Shown here one piece after another: positions 8,095-17,472 of a stretch of 64,000 nucleotides of DNA (within the stretch, counting starts at the first letter, position 1; each line of letters begins with the position of its first letter). Where the stretch lies: the NCBI GenBank assembly GCA_964648465.1, contig CAZYMU010000006.1:1-64000 (forward strand), in the 5' to 3' direction. This DNA comes from Aminicenans sp964648465 (GTDB taxonomy: Bacteria; Acidobacteriota; Aminicenantia; Aminicenantales; Aminicenantaceae). Below the pieces are notes generated by a model, which worked only from the letters and a program-made list of their open reading frames with translations, made no database searches and was not told the origin of the DNA. Made by a program: the position numbers and the translations under genes.

Positions 8095-9966
8095 TTAAGG
8101 AAATTCATAAAACCTAAATTCAAATTGTCTTAATATAACATCTCTTTTTTTGCAGAATTCTGTCAACTTTTCAATCTTTTCTCTACCAATTTTATCTGTA
8201 GAAATAATAATTTCAGAAACTTCATGTTTTCTTACAATATTACTCATACTGTTAATATTCCCTAATATCGGACAGTCGTGCAGGAACTTCCCCTTCTTTT
8301 TCTCATCATCGTCAATAAAGCCAACAGGGACACTTAAGTAAGAACCATTTCTTCTAATCTCTTTGAAAAGAATAGAACCTCTTGCCCCGGCACCATAGAT
8401 AATTACTTTTTTCTTCTCACTTGCTGAACTCCGCTTGTAAAAAAAGTTAACAGCAATGTGGGAAGCTCTAACGCCAGTAACAAAACTTAACAATAAATAA
8501 AAATCCATCACGAAAAAGATAATTCCGCCAAAAGGTTGAATCCCAAAGAATATTACAGCGACAAATAAAACTCCAAGCGAAGATAAAACCAGAGCCTTGA
8601 GTATTTTCACTGTATCTTCTATGCCGGAATACTGCCATGTCCCTTTATATAAACCCGATAAGTAAAAAACAATAATTTTAAGGGCAAGAAGAATAGGAAG
8701 TGTCTGGATATATAAAAGTCTCATTTGGGTGTTAAATCCGCCAAAAACCAGGACGAAACTTAGATAATAAGAAAGAGAAACAGCAGCCAGATCAAAGAAA
8801 GTCAGAAATATCTTTTTATTGAGCAAATCAACTGTAAAAATAGGAATAAGCAGTCCATTTTCAAGAATCCTGAATTCCGGATAATTCAAACTTTTCACTC
8901 CCGCAAAAAAAGCAACAATAATGGCAATTAGAAATATAGTAACACTCAAGCTGGAGAGAACCTGACTCAGAAAAGCAAAAATACATAGAACCGCACAAAT
9001 AGCGTACAGAATCATAACAGTCTTCTTGTGAGAAAAACCAAGTTTTAAAATCCTATGATGGATATGGTCCTCATCTGCATCAAAAAGGGATAATTTTTTA
9101 AAAAATAATGATTTGGAAGTTCCATTTTCTGTCGGGCGGTTAACAAGAACAATGGATTTAAAAAGTCTCCTGGCCATTGAAAGCATGGTATCCATAATAG
9201 GAAACCCAAGAGCCAGAACAGGCGCAAGCACAGCAATAATAGTCGCCCCTTTAGAAGAGCCTTCTATAGAAAGAACTGCCAGCAATAATCCCAGCAAAAG
9301 GCTGCCGGAATCACCCAGGAAAATTTTCGCTGGGTGAAAATTATATCTCAGAAAACCCAGGATACTTCCTCCTAAAATCAAAGAAATGAAAGCTATGCCA
9401 ATATTCTGATTGAAAAAAGCAATTCCAAACACTGTGGCACAGACAATAAAAGACGTGCCCGCGGCCAATCCATCCAGACCGTCAACCAGATTTAAAGCAT
9501 TCGTAATTCCAACCACCCACAGGATTGTGAGAGGAACAGCAAAAACACCTAAATGGATTATATTTCCACTAAAAGGATTTGCTACCGCATCAATACTGAA
9601 TCCAAAGACAACAAGGAGTGTTCCGGCAATGATCTGAAATCCAAACTTGATTCCTGGCTTTAGTTTCCTAATATCATCAAACACACCCAGCGCAAGGACA
9701 ATAATTTGACAGGCAAGTATTGTCTTCCATCTCGGCAGAAGGAATTCCTTAATATAAACATTATTTAAGACAAAACCCAATAATAATGTCAGATTCAAAG
9801 AAACAAAAATGGGTATTCCTCCCAGAAGAGGTATTGGCTGGCTGTGAATCTTTCTTTTCGAGGGGTAATCGAGAACATTTGTTTTTGTTGCCAGTATTCG
9901 AATTAACGGAGTTAGAAGCAGAGAAATCACGGCAGCCGTAATAAAATAAATCAAGTATTTAATCAT
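8095..9966 (-). CDS. WecA/MraY-family sugar-1-phosphate transferase fused to a PglF-like Rossmann region
   Basis: 623 residues in two parts. Residues 1-360 are a polytopic WecA-type enzyme that loads a HexNAc-1-phosphate on undecaprenyl phosphate: DD at 97-98, NLVDGLDG at 159-166, FLGDSGS at 216-222 and HIHH at 301-304. A roughly 20-residue insertion precedes HIHH. Residues about 380-623 add further membrane segments and a Rossmann domain (IIYGAGARG near 520, VGFIDDD) like the N-terminal half of membrane nucleotide-sugar dehydratases such as the one at 47192-49120, but stop before the catalytic SDR domain. The gene overlaps wecB by 4 bases. A frame-intact fusion with no internal start suggests a real two-domain protein. 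Confidence 0.85.
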   Translation of the reverse strand: MIKYLIYFITAAVISLLLTPLIRILATKTNVLDYPSKRKIHSQPIPLLGGIPIFVSLNLTLLLGFVLNNVYIKEFLLPRWKTILACQIIVLALGVFDDIRKLKPGIKFGFQIIAGTLLVVFGFSIDAVANPFSGNIIHLGVFAVPLTILWVVGITNALNLVDGLDGLAAGTSFIVCATVFGIAFFNQNIGIAFISLILGGSILGFLRYNFHPAKIFLGDSGSLLLGLLLAVLSIEGSSKGATIIAVLAPVLALGFPIMDTMLSMARRLFKSIVLVNRPTENGTSKSLFFKKLSLFDADEDHIHHRILKLGFSHKKTVMILYAICAVLCIFAFLSQVLSSLSVTIFLIAIIVAFFAGVKSLNYPEFRILENGLLIPIFTVDLLNKKIFLTFFDLAAVSLSYYLSFVLVFGGFNTQMRLLYIQTLPILLALKIIVFYLSGLYKGTWQYSGIEDTVKILKALVLSSLGVLFVAVIFFGIQPFGGIIFFVMDFYLLLSFVTGVRASHIAVNFFYKRSSASEKKKVIIYGAGARGSILFKEIRRNGSYLSVPVGFIDDDEKKKGKFLHDCPILGNINSMSNIVRKHEVSEIIISTDKIGREKIEKLTEFCKKRDVILRQFEFRFYEFP

Positions 9967-11108
9967 TTGCTCTTTAGGATTTCCACTATTCTCTCGGCTG
10001 CTTTTCCATCCCAGTATTCCGGTATTTTTTTTCTTATTATTCCATCTCTTAATACTTTGAGCGCTGTATCTACAATCTTATCAGGATCGCTCCCAACCAT
10101 TATATTCGTGCCTTCAGTAATAGTAACAGGCCTCTCCGTATTATCACGGATAGTTAAACATGGAACCTGCAAAATAGTAGTTTCCTCCTGTATCCCGCCA
10201 GAATCTGTTAATACTATTTTAGCATGAGACATCAAACATTGAAAGTCATGGTAGGCAAGAGGTGGGACTGCCAGTATGTCCTGCCCTATAAAATTCAGCT
10301 CACAATGAGAAATATTTTCACAATAAGACATCATTTCCTCAAGCTTAAATTTTCTGATTTGTTTAATCGTTCTGGGATGAGCAGGAAAAATCACCGGAAG
10401 TTCTCTTGAAATCCTCTTAAATGCTTTAAGAATACCCAGCAGCACTTTCTCTTTATCGACATTCGAAGGCCGGTGGAGAGTCAATAATGCATATTTTCTT
10501 ATTTTGTTCTTTTCTTTAAGTTTCAGTTTCTCCAGAATATTTGATTTATTAGACTTCTCAATATTACTCAACAGAGTATCTATCATAACATTTCCTACAA
10601 AATGTATCTTCTCAGCACATATTCCTTCCTCTATCAAGTTCCGGTCAGCATCCCTGCATGTAGTGAAAAGATAATCGGATATCTGATCCGTGAGTATCCG
10701 GTTTATCTCTTCAGGCATTGTTCTATCAAAACTTCTCAATCCTGCTTCTACATGGCCAACAGGGATAAACAGTTTGGATGCAACAATCGCACAGGCAATA
10801 GTGGAATTGACATCTCCCACTACAAGAATAAGATCGGGTTTCTCCGAAAAACAGACTTTCTCAAATTCAATCATTATATTCCCGGTCTGCACTCCGTGAG
10901 TCCCGGAACCAACACCAAGATAGATATCCGGCTCTGGCAGTCCCAGATCATCAAAAAAGCACTCTGACATCTGTTTGTCATAATGCTGTCCTGTATGAAC
11001 TAAAACCTGATCGAAACTTGAATTCTTCTCAAACTCTTTAATCAAAGGAGCGGCTTTCATGAAATTCGGCCTTGCTCCTGTTACTATAAAAACTTTTTTC
11101 TTTTTCAT
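9963..11108 (-). CDS. wecB: UDP-N-acetylglucosamine 2-epimerase, non-hydrolysing
   Basis: 381 residues, the usual length for WecB/MnaA. It interconverts UDP-GlcNAc and UDP-ManNAc in the cytoplasm. Visible motifs: GARPNFMKAAPLI at the N-terminus, HTGQHYD, VVGDVNST, HVEAGLRSFDRTMPEEINR in the centre, and TDSGGIQEE near residue 300. It overlaps the WecA fusion gene by 4 bases and lies just below a WecG-like gene; together WecA, WecB and WecG are consistent with a lipid-linked HexNAc-ManNAc-type primer. A second, distinct epimerase gene of the FnlC type lies at 54466-55602. Confidence 0.93.
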   Translation of the reverse strand: MKKKKVFIVTGARPNFMKAAPLIKEFEKNSSFDQVLVHTGQHYDKQMSECFFDDLGLPEPDIYLGVGSGTHGVQTGNIMIEFEKVCFSEKPDLILVVGDVNSTIACAIVASKLFIPVGHVEAGLRSFDRTMPEEINRILTDQISDYLFTTCRDADRNLIEEGICAEKIHFVGNVMIDTLLSNIEKSNKSNILEKLKLKEKNKIRKYALLTLHRPSNVDKEKVLLGILKAFKRISRELPVIFPAHPRTIKQIRKFKLEEMMSYCENISHCELNFIGQDILAVPPLAYHDFQCLMSHAKIVLTDSGGIQEETTILQVPCLTIRDNTERPVTITEGTNIMVGSDPDKIVDTALKVLRDGIIRKKIPEYWDGKAAERIVEILKSK

Positions 11109-11115
11109 GTTTCTT

Positions 11116-11850
11116 TCAAGAACAAATTTTTTCTTTCAATACTTCCAGAGCAAAGCCAGGCAGCACACTCTGTCTCTTGAACCTCGAGGGCTCTCTCATT
11201 AAACGGTAAAGCCATTCAAGGCCGAGCCTCTGAAAAAACCTTGAAGCCCTCGGTACTCTCCCTGCAATCACATCCAGGGATCCTCCTATTCCCATACAGA
11301 TTTTCACCTTTAAAACATCTCTATAACGATGAATCCACTCTTCCTGCTTCGGGCTTCCCAACCCTACAAACAGAATATCCGCTCCGGATGAGTTTATTTT
11401 TTCAACCACTTCTCCATATTCCTCATTTGAAACATAGCCATGCTGGGTCCCGACAAGTTCCAGCGACGGATAACTTTTCAGAATATCAGATGAAGCTTTA
11501 TTGTTAACTTCATGACTCGATCCAAAAATAAAGATTCTATATTTCTTTCCGTCAGCTAAACTAAGGAGATGTTCCATCAGCATTATACCCGGTATCCTGG
11601 AAATAGTTACTCCGTAAAGCAGCTTTAAGGCAGCAACTATACCAATTCCATCCGGAATAAGGAAGTCAGTCTCTCTCAAAGCAGATAAAAGCCTTGTGTC
11701 TTTCCGTGCACACATCACCTTCTCTGGATTTACTGCGATTATTGTTTCAACTCCTGTACTGGAAAGTGCACCCTCAATTTTTGAGACAAACTCGTCCGGC
11801 TTATATGTATCCACCGGAACGTCGAGTATAATTCTTCTTTTATTTTTCAT
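11116..11850 (-). CDS. WecG/TagA/CpsF-family glycosyltransferase
   Basis: 244 residues from the ATG at 11850 (MKNKRRIILD); a start at 11877 would add nine atypical residues. Family signatures: VNPEKVMCARKD, DGIGIVAALKL, FIFGSSHEV, FVGLGSPKQEEWI, GIGGSLDVIAGRVPRAS and GLEWLYRLMREP. The family adds N-acetylmannosamine or its uronate to a lipid-linked GlcNAc. It follows the toroid-protein gene with a short overlap and precedes wecB by seven bases, supporting a common pathway. WecG-type and TagA-type acceptor specificity cannot be told apart here. Confidence 0.88.
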   Translation of the reverse strand: MKNKRRIILDVPVDTYKPDEFVSKIEGALSSTGVETIIAVNPEKVMCARKDTRLLSALRETDFLIPDGIGIVAALKLLYGVTISRIPGIMLMEHLLSLADGKKYRIFIFGSSHEVNNKASSDILKSYPSLELVGTQHGYVSNEEYGEVVEKINSSGADILFVGLGSPKQEEWIHRYRDVLKVKICMGIGGSLDVIAGRVPRASRFFQRLGLEWLYRLMREPSRFKRQSVLPGFALEVLKEKICS

Positions 11851-13018
11851 GAGACAAAAGATAAGTTGAAAGGGCAAGAAAAGCCCAGGCCTGGCTCCAT
11901 CTCATATATGGGATCTTGATTTTACAAAACCTTCTTTTTTGATAGTAAAAATATCCTTTCTTATCCTGCATATTTGTAATCATCCAGTTAAGAACTTTTT
12001 TACATAATTCCATATCTGCTCCGTATTTTTTTAGCTGACTCAATGTCACAACAGCCTGGGCAGCACTATGAATATCCAAAGGATAAATCTTATTAAAATA
12101 ATATTTTGGCTCTCCGTGCTTTAAAAAGAAATTATCCTGATAAAAAATCAATCCTTTTCTAAGCCCATCAACATAATTTTCATCGCCGGTGCTTTCTGTA
12201 AAAATTTTAAGGCTTTCAAGTACAAAACCTGTGTGAAAATTATCTATTCCAACTCCCATAGCAGTTTTACTCTCTCCATAAAACCATCCCCCATTATCCT
12301 GCTGATGATTTATAACATACTGAACAGATTTTCTTGCAGTCTCTCGAAGCCCTTTCTCCCCAGTCTTTGCATACAATAGACTGAGAAGAGAGGAAGCAAG
12401 TACAGTAGCATTATGTACAAAATATTGATCTAAAGGAGAATACGAAAAACATATAGAGCCATTTTCTTCCACTCGATTCAGATCATTTAAAATGAAATCA
12501 CATGCACTGCGGGCAATTTCAAGGTACTCTTCATTCCCCAAAACTTCATATGCATCTAAAAAAGCTCTCCCAATAAAACTCGTATTCACAACTGTTGGAG
12601 TTCCTTTAGGCAAGAAAAATGCCCTGCTCTGCCAATCGAAATTGTATCCCCAGCAGTTTCCACTGTACCCGGGCGACGAATCTTCTTTTAGCCACTTAAC
12701 AAATTGTTCTATCAAATCCATATATTCTTTTTTCTTCTCTTTTCTATATAATTTAACCATCCCGGATAAAAATAGCCCGATAGCCTTTGGATTCCTCCCC
12801 TTTTTGATATTTAAAAATGGTCGAAAGTTTACACTCGATTTTTTATTCAATTGTAAAAAAACCAGTCGACATAATTTATGATTTTTAAAAAAGGGGCACG
12901 CCTGAAATACCCTACTGTTTAAACCATCAAAAGGATCAAAACCCACCCAGTTATGATTCTTGCAGTAAGAATTCAATCTACTCAAAGAATTTCTGGCTGT
13001 ATCGATCAAAATAGACAA
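11840..13018 (-). CDS. Alpha/alpha-toroid protein, partner of bi-domain oxidoreductase
   Basis: 392 residues, soluble, no signal peptide. The sequence reads as repeated helical hairpins with conserved aromatic patches (NCWGYNFDWQSRAFF, NTSFIGRAFLDAY, DNGGWFYGE, IDNFHTGFVLESLK, DIHSAAQAV, MRWSQAWAF), typical of six-hairpin glycosidase or terpenoid-cyclase toroids. Homologues are often labelled delta-aminolevulinic acid dehydratase, but none of that enzyme's lysine or zinc-cysteine motifs is visible. The gene overlaps the bi-domain oxidoreductase gene by 41 bases. A sugar-binding or lyase-like role in polysaccharide metabolism is inference. Confidence 0.65.
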   Translation of the reverse strand: MSILIDTARNSLSRLNSYCKNHNWVGFDPFDGLNSRVFQACPFFKNHKLCRLVFLQLNKKSSVNFRPFLNIKKGRNPKAIGLFLSGMVKLYRKEKKKEYMDLIEQFVKWLKEDSSPGYSGNCWGYNFDWQSRAFFLPKGTPTVVNTSFIGRAFLDAYEVLGNEEYLEIARSACDFILNDLNRVEENGSICFSYSPLDQYFVHNATVLASSLLSLLYAKTGEKGLRETARKSVQYVINHQQDNGGWFYGESKTAMGVGIDNFHTGFVLESLKIFTESTGDENYVDGLRKGLIFYQDNFFLKHGEPKYYFNKIYPLDIHSAAQAVVTLSQLKKYGADMELCKKVLNWMITNMQDKKGYFYYQKRRFCKIKIPYMRWSQAWAFLALSTYLLSHEK

Positions 13019-15143
13019 TTTCTCCTTTATTTAAGCTCTCATGAATCATAAATGTGGCAATCGAGGAGTTTACACTTTCCACAAAAGGCACAGGAATACT
13101 AGTGCCTTCTGCAATACTTCGAAGCCATAGAGAGATCTGTTTTTGATGACCTTTATCTTGATGCCTTTTCTCTTTTTCACGCTTCCCTTCACGTATGAAT
13201 TCAAGACTTTTGAAGTCATCAATCACAGCAATCGAATTTTGGCAGAATATTTCAATCCTTTCCTTTGGATAGCTATTATCTCCGTTTGCAAGATAACTGA
13301 TGTTGGCAACAGAGCCATCGTGGAATTTGACTAATACTGAAACATTATCCCTGAGTTTATCCCCTCCGATATTTTGAGCGAAAACAGATCTAAAACCTGA
13401 TCGACAGATATACATGCATAAGTCCATAAAATGACAGACTTCTCCGATTATCCGTCCTCCTCCTTCTTCCTCACTCTGAGTCCAATGGTCAAAAGGGATA
13501 AAGCCTGCATTTACACGATAGCTTATAAACATCGGCGAATTTCTATGAGAAAAAAGATTGCTGCAACTTTCAATCAGTGGTGCAAATCTCCTGTTAAAAC
13601 CGAGCATGATATCTTTTTCGCTCTCCTTATGGGCTAGAATAACTTCTTTCAGCTCTCTCTCATTGATTGCTAAGGGTTTCTCTACATAGACATGTTTATG
13701 ATTTTTTAGACTCTCTATAACATAATGAGCGTGTAAATTATGCCTTGTCGCAACAATGATAGCATTAATATTTTTATTCTTAAAAATGGAATCTGGCTCT
13801 GAAAAACACCTTCTGATTCCAAATTTTTTTGCAACATCTTTGGATAAAAAACCCTCTGCTGCTAAAATACCTTCAAGGCTGACATTTTGTTTATTTTTTA
13901 CCGCAGGTAATATCGTAGATTGCGCAAAATTTCCGGCACCAATCAAACATATGTTAATTCTGCTTGTTTTCTTCGTTTTTTTATCACCCACTTTGACGAT
14001 TGGTTTAAATTCCTGTTCAGAATCATATTTCAACACCAAGCCGATAAATTTTTCTTCTTTCTTGCCTGTGATTAAATCATAAGCATCTTTTACGTCCTTG
14101 AATTGGAACCGATGCGTTGTAATTTTTCCGGTATTGATTCTCCTTTCATTCAAGAGCTCAAGAAAAGTCTCCATATTTCTCCGTTCAGTCCACCTCACAT
14201 AACTAATAGGATAATCTATCCCATGTTCCTCATAACTAGGATCATATCTTCCTGGCCCATAAGAGCACGACAGTTTTAAATTCAGCTCTTTCCCATAATA
14301 CACACTGCGGGGAATGTCCATTTTCACACTTCCTAACACAACAACTGTTCCTTTTTTTCGACTGAGTTCACCGGCTAATTCAATAATTTTATTGCTGTGA
14401 GATGTTGCGGTAATGATAACTGCATCTGCTCCTACATTTTGAGTTGCAGATTCAACTAATAATATTGCATTTTCTCTATCCGAGTTTATCGCAAAATCAG
14501 CCCCATTTCTCTTAGCATGATCAATGACATAATCTTTTATATCTAAGCCAATAACTACGCATCCTGCAGATTTTAATAATTGGACAGTTAACAACCCAAT
14601 CAATCCCAAGCCGATAACAACAACTCTTTCTCCAAGCCGTACTTCTGCTTGGCGTAATCCCTGCAAAGCTATTGCTCCAAGAGTTGTGTAGGCGGCTTCT
14701 TCGAAAGAAACACTTTCTGGAATCTTTACACAAAGATTCTTTGGAACAAAAATGACTTCGGCATGATTTGCATATCCCACACCTGCACAAGCAACCCGAT
14801 CTCCCACTTGAAAACCATATGCATTATCTCCAACTTCAAGTACTGTACCGGAAGAGCTGTAGCCTAATGCAACAGGTGTATTTAATTTATTCACCACTAT
14901 ATTATAGGTTTTTTTTAATCCGATCTTCTTTGCTGTTTGGATAACCTGCTTTAGCTGTTCTGGTTTCTCTTTGGCCTTTCCAATATATCCTTTTTTGGAT
15001 ACTTCAATCGTAGCTCTCTCTGTCCCAGCACTTATAACAGAATAATAATTTCGAACTAGAACACCACCTTTTTTTATTAAAGGCAAAGGGACATCTTCAA
15101 TTATTAATTTCCCTGTTTTATAATTCTGTGTGATTTGTTTCAT
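12978..15143 (-). CDS. Bi-domain oxidoreductase: zinc-type alcohol dehydrogenase plus Gfo/Idh/MocA
   Basis: 721 residues. Residues 1-380 are a medium-chain dehydrogenase (GSSGTVLEVGDNAYGFQVGDRV; Rossmann VVIGLGLIGLLTVQL; later VVLGSVKMD). From about residue 398 a Gfo/Idh/MocA oxidoreductase begins (INICLIGAGNFAQ), with YVEKPLAIN and GFNRRFAP as its conserved motifs and EGGGRIIGEVCHFMDL towards the C-terminus. The architecture is known from surface-polysaccharide clusters, often beside heparinase-like genes. The oxidised sugar substrate is unknown. It overlaps the toroid gene and lies 50 bases downstream of a GT4 gene. Confidence 0.88.
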   Translation of the reverse strand: MKQITQNYKTGKLIIEDVPLPLIKKGGVLVRNYYSVISAGTERATIEVSKKGYIGKAKEKPEQLKQVIQTAKKIGLKKTYNIVVNKLNTPVALGYSSSGTVLEVGDNAYGFQVGDRVACAGVGYANHAEVIFVPKNLCVKIPESVSFEEAAYTTLGAIALQGLRQAEVRLGERVVVIGLGLIGLLTVQLLKSAGCVVIGLDIKDYVIDHAKRNGADFAINSDRENAILLVESATQNVGADAVIITATSHSNKIIELAGELSRKKGTVVVLGSVKMDIPRSVYYGKELNLKLSCSYGPGRYDPSYEEHGIDYPISYVRWTERRNMETFLELLNERRINTGKITTHRFQFKDVKDAYDLITGKKEEKFIGLVLKYDSEQEFKPIVKVGDKKTKKTSRINICLIGAGNFAQSTILPAVKNKQNVSLEGILAAEGFLSKDVAKKFGIRRCFSEPDSIFKNKNINAIIVATRHNLHAHYVIESLKNHKHVYVEKPLAINERELKEVILAHKESEKDIMLGFNRRFAPLIESCSNLFSHRNSPMFISYRVNAGFIPFDHWTQSEEEGGGRIIGEVCHFMDLCMYICRSGFRSVFAQNIGGDKLRDNVSVLVKFHDGSVANISYLANGDNSYPKERIEIFCQNSIAVIDDFKSLEFIREGKREKEKRHQDKGHQKQISLWLRSIAEGTSIPVPFVESVNSSIATFMIHESLNKGEIVYFDRYSQKFFE

Positions 15144-15193
15144 AAATACACCGCCTCATCTCTCGAAGTAGTCATTATTCTTTGTTTTAGAAT

Positions 15194-16366
15194 TTATTTC
15201 GTAGCATATTCAACAAATTCATTATATAAACTCTCTTTTGAAAATTTGTATCTGATTTTTGCAATCTCATTTGATTTTTCTATAATTTTATATTCATTTA
15301 TCTTATCAAAAAATTCTTTAATTTCTCTTTCATTAAAAGGTAATACCCATCCAACATTATTTTCTCTTACAAATTCTGATGTATCATTTTCTCCAATAAC
15401 TAGAATAGGTAAATAAGCTGCAATAGAATCAAACAACTTGTTGGGCAGAGTATTCAAATGCATTGGTATCACTGAAATATGTTGATCTTTCAAGTATTGT
15501 GGTACATTGCTTGGATCAATAATTCCAGTAAATCTAACATTCTTGACACCTTGACTTTGGACATATTTTTGAACCTTTGGGAGATCATTACCTCCTCCAA
15601 TAATGGTAAATTGAAATTTAGGATTTTTTTTAATTGCTTCAATAATTGGAAATAAATCTATATTTGGTGTCAAATTCCCAATATAAAAAATATTAAATGT
15701 ATCCTTAAAATCATCTGAATTCTTTGTTTTCATTTCTCTCCAACGATCAGTATCAAAACCTAAAGGAATAAAAAGAACTTCCCTATTGGGTGAATATCTA
15801 TTGAACCAATTTTTAAAATTTGTGGATGTATATATGATTCTATCAAATGCACACAGTGATTTTTTTTGGAAAATATTACAGTATATTTCAAACATTCTTT
15901 TTTTCATTCCTTTCCTTATTGGGAAAGCATCCGGCAATATATCTCTTATATCCAAAATTAATCTTACATTACTTTTTTCCTTTAAAATTGAACATACCCA
16001 TATGAGCTCTGGTGGCCTGGATGGTATCAAAATGATATTTCCTGACTTCACTATTTTTATTAAACATAAATAAACTTTAAGACTAAACTGTATATGTGTA
16101 ATAATTCTAGCAATTGAAATATTTTTTCTATACCCCAATACATTAAACACCTTCAAATTATAAGTTAATTTATCAGAAATATTTCGAATGTATTCCTTTT
16201 TAAAATGACTTTTATTCGAATGATTAAAATTGGAAGTTATATATTCAACCCTATATCCTTTCTCAACGAAAATCCGTGCTAAAATTGGATGTCTTGTACC
16301 TCTCTGTGTAAGCTTGGATTCAAATGGAGTAATTAAAAATACAGTATTAATAGATTGCTTTTTCAC
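15194..16366 (-). CDS. Glycosyltransferase family 4
   Basis: 390 residues with a GT-B fold. The N-terminal half has LILDIRDILPDAFPIRKG, typical of the WbuB/WcaI-like GT4 group; the C-terminal half has IFYIGNLTPN, FTIIGGGNDLPKVQKY and a poorly conserved donor-site region around PNKLFDSIAAYLPILVIG. It is cytoplasmic and membrane-associated through basic surfaces; donor and acceptor sugars are unknown. It overlaps the next upstream gene by 4 bases (ATGA), so the two are translated together. It is strongly AT-rich compared with the genes at 11-15 kb. Confidence 0.85.
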   Translation of the reverse strand: MKKQSINTVFLITPFESKLTQRGTRHPILARIFVEKGYRVEYITSNFNHSNKSHFKKEYIRNISDKLTYNLKVFNVLGYRKNISIARIITHIQFSLKVYLCLIKIVKSGNIILIPSRPPELIWVCSILKEKSNVRLILDIRDILPDAFPIRKGMKKRMFEIYCNIFQKKSLCAFDRIIYTSTNFKNWFNRYSPNREVLFIPLGFDTDRWREMKTKNSDDFKDTFNIFYIGNLTPNIDLFPIIEAIKKNPKFQFTIIGGGNDLPKVQKYVQSQGVKNVRFTGIIDPSNVPQYLKDQHISVIPMHLNTLPNKLFDSIAAYLPILVIGENDTSEFVRENNVGWVLPFNEREIKEFFDKINEYKIIEKSNEIAKIRYKFSKESLYNEFVEYATK

Positions 16367-17472
16367 TTAAGAAGTCCTATGTAAATTTCTTTTATTTGCC
16401 AAAGTATTTTATTGACTTCGTATTTTTCAAATGCTTCAATTCTATTTTGTTCACCAATCATTTTAACAAAATTGCAGTCCATAATAGCCTTTTTTATTTT
16501 CTCAGCTAACTCCCTCACATTTCCTATTCTAACAATAAAACCATTTTCCCCATCAATAACAATTTCTTTCAATGCTCCAACATCAGTTGAAATTATGAAG
16601 AGTCCTGCTGCCATCGCTTCTAGTACAGCATTTGGACAACCTTCTGTATAGGAAGGAAAAACAAAAACATCAGCATTATTGAATTGTCTTGTTTTTTCCT
16701 TTCCCTTTACGTATCCTTTAATTGAAATATGTTTGTTGAGTTTGTTATATTTAACTCTATTCTTTAAATTGTCTAATGTTTTCCCATCAACAGGATTCCC
16801 AACAAATGAAAAATGAAAATCATACCCGTTTTTCTTTAAAAGCAATAAAGCTTCCAAAATATCAAAAATCCCTTTATTATCTTGTAACCTCCCCAGAAAA
16901 AGAAACTTCATTGTTTTACTTGCCTGATTGTTTTCTTCATGGAACAAAGATCCATCAAACATCATTTTCGAGACGTGAATTTTTTCTTTTTCAAGACCCC
17001 AATTTATCAAAGTTTTTTTGAAATCCTCGGCTAAAACAATTATTTTATCTGAAGCAGAAAACATCCTTACAAATAAAAACTTACAAAAAGAACATCTTTC
17101 CAGGAATTGAACAAAATATAGTTTCCAACCATGGATAAAAAAAATGACTTTTTTTTTAAAAAACTTTGAAATTAAGAATAATCCTGAATCTCGAACAATA
17201 GGGAGAAATACAAGAGAGCTATTTAAATGCACAAGTTTTATATTTTTATTCCTTATCAAGAAATACGAGAATAAAATTATATCCTTCAAATATTTCCCGA
17301 CATATTTAATTACCCTGTTTTTCTTGATTGATCTCCTTAGTCCAAAAGTGAAATATTTTATTTCTATACTTTTGTGGTTGAAATAATTTAAGAATAATCT
17401 GAAATAATTATTAATTCCACCAGCCTCTGATAGATCTTTGCCTAAAATTAAAACAATATGTTTAGAAATCAA
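16363..17472 (-). CDS. Glycosyltransferase family 4
   Basis: 369 residues, GT-B fold. Motifs: DLSEAGGINNYFRLF at the N-terminus, FLFLGRLQDNKGIFDILEAL at the start of the C-terminal Rossmann domain, and VFPSYTEGCPNAVLEAMAAGLFIISTDVG, which contains the EX7E donor-binding glutamates of GT4 retaining enzymes. Probably transfers a hexose or HexNAc to the growing lipid-linked unit. It overlaps genes on both sides by 4 bases, forming a tightly coupled trio with the GT4 at 15194 and the polymerase at 17469. Confidence 0.88.
   Translation of the reverse strand: MISKHIVLILGKDLSEAGGINNYFRLFLNYFNHKSIEIKYFTFGLRRSIKKNRVIKYVGKYLKDIILFSYFLIRNKNIKLVHLNSSLVFLPIVRDSGLFLISKFFKKKVIFFIHGWKLYFVQFLERCSFCKFLFVRMFSASDKIIVLAEDFKKTLINWGLEKEKIHVSKMMFDGSLFHEENNQASKTMKFLFLGRLQDNKGIFDILEALLLLKKNGYDFHFSFVGNPVDGKTLDNLKNRVKYNKLNKHISIKGYVKGKEKTRQFNNADVFVFPSYTEGCPNAVLEAMAAGLFIISTDVGALKEIVIDGENGFIVRIGNVRELAEKIKKAIMDCNFVKMIGEQNRIEAFEKYEVNKILWQIKEIYIGLLK

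Noticed and set aside
11840..13018. Delta-aminolevulinic acid dehydratase
   Set aside because: This label is common for homologues, but the toroid-like repeat pattern and lack of the HemB lysine and metal motifs do not support it.
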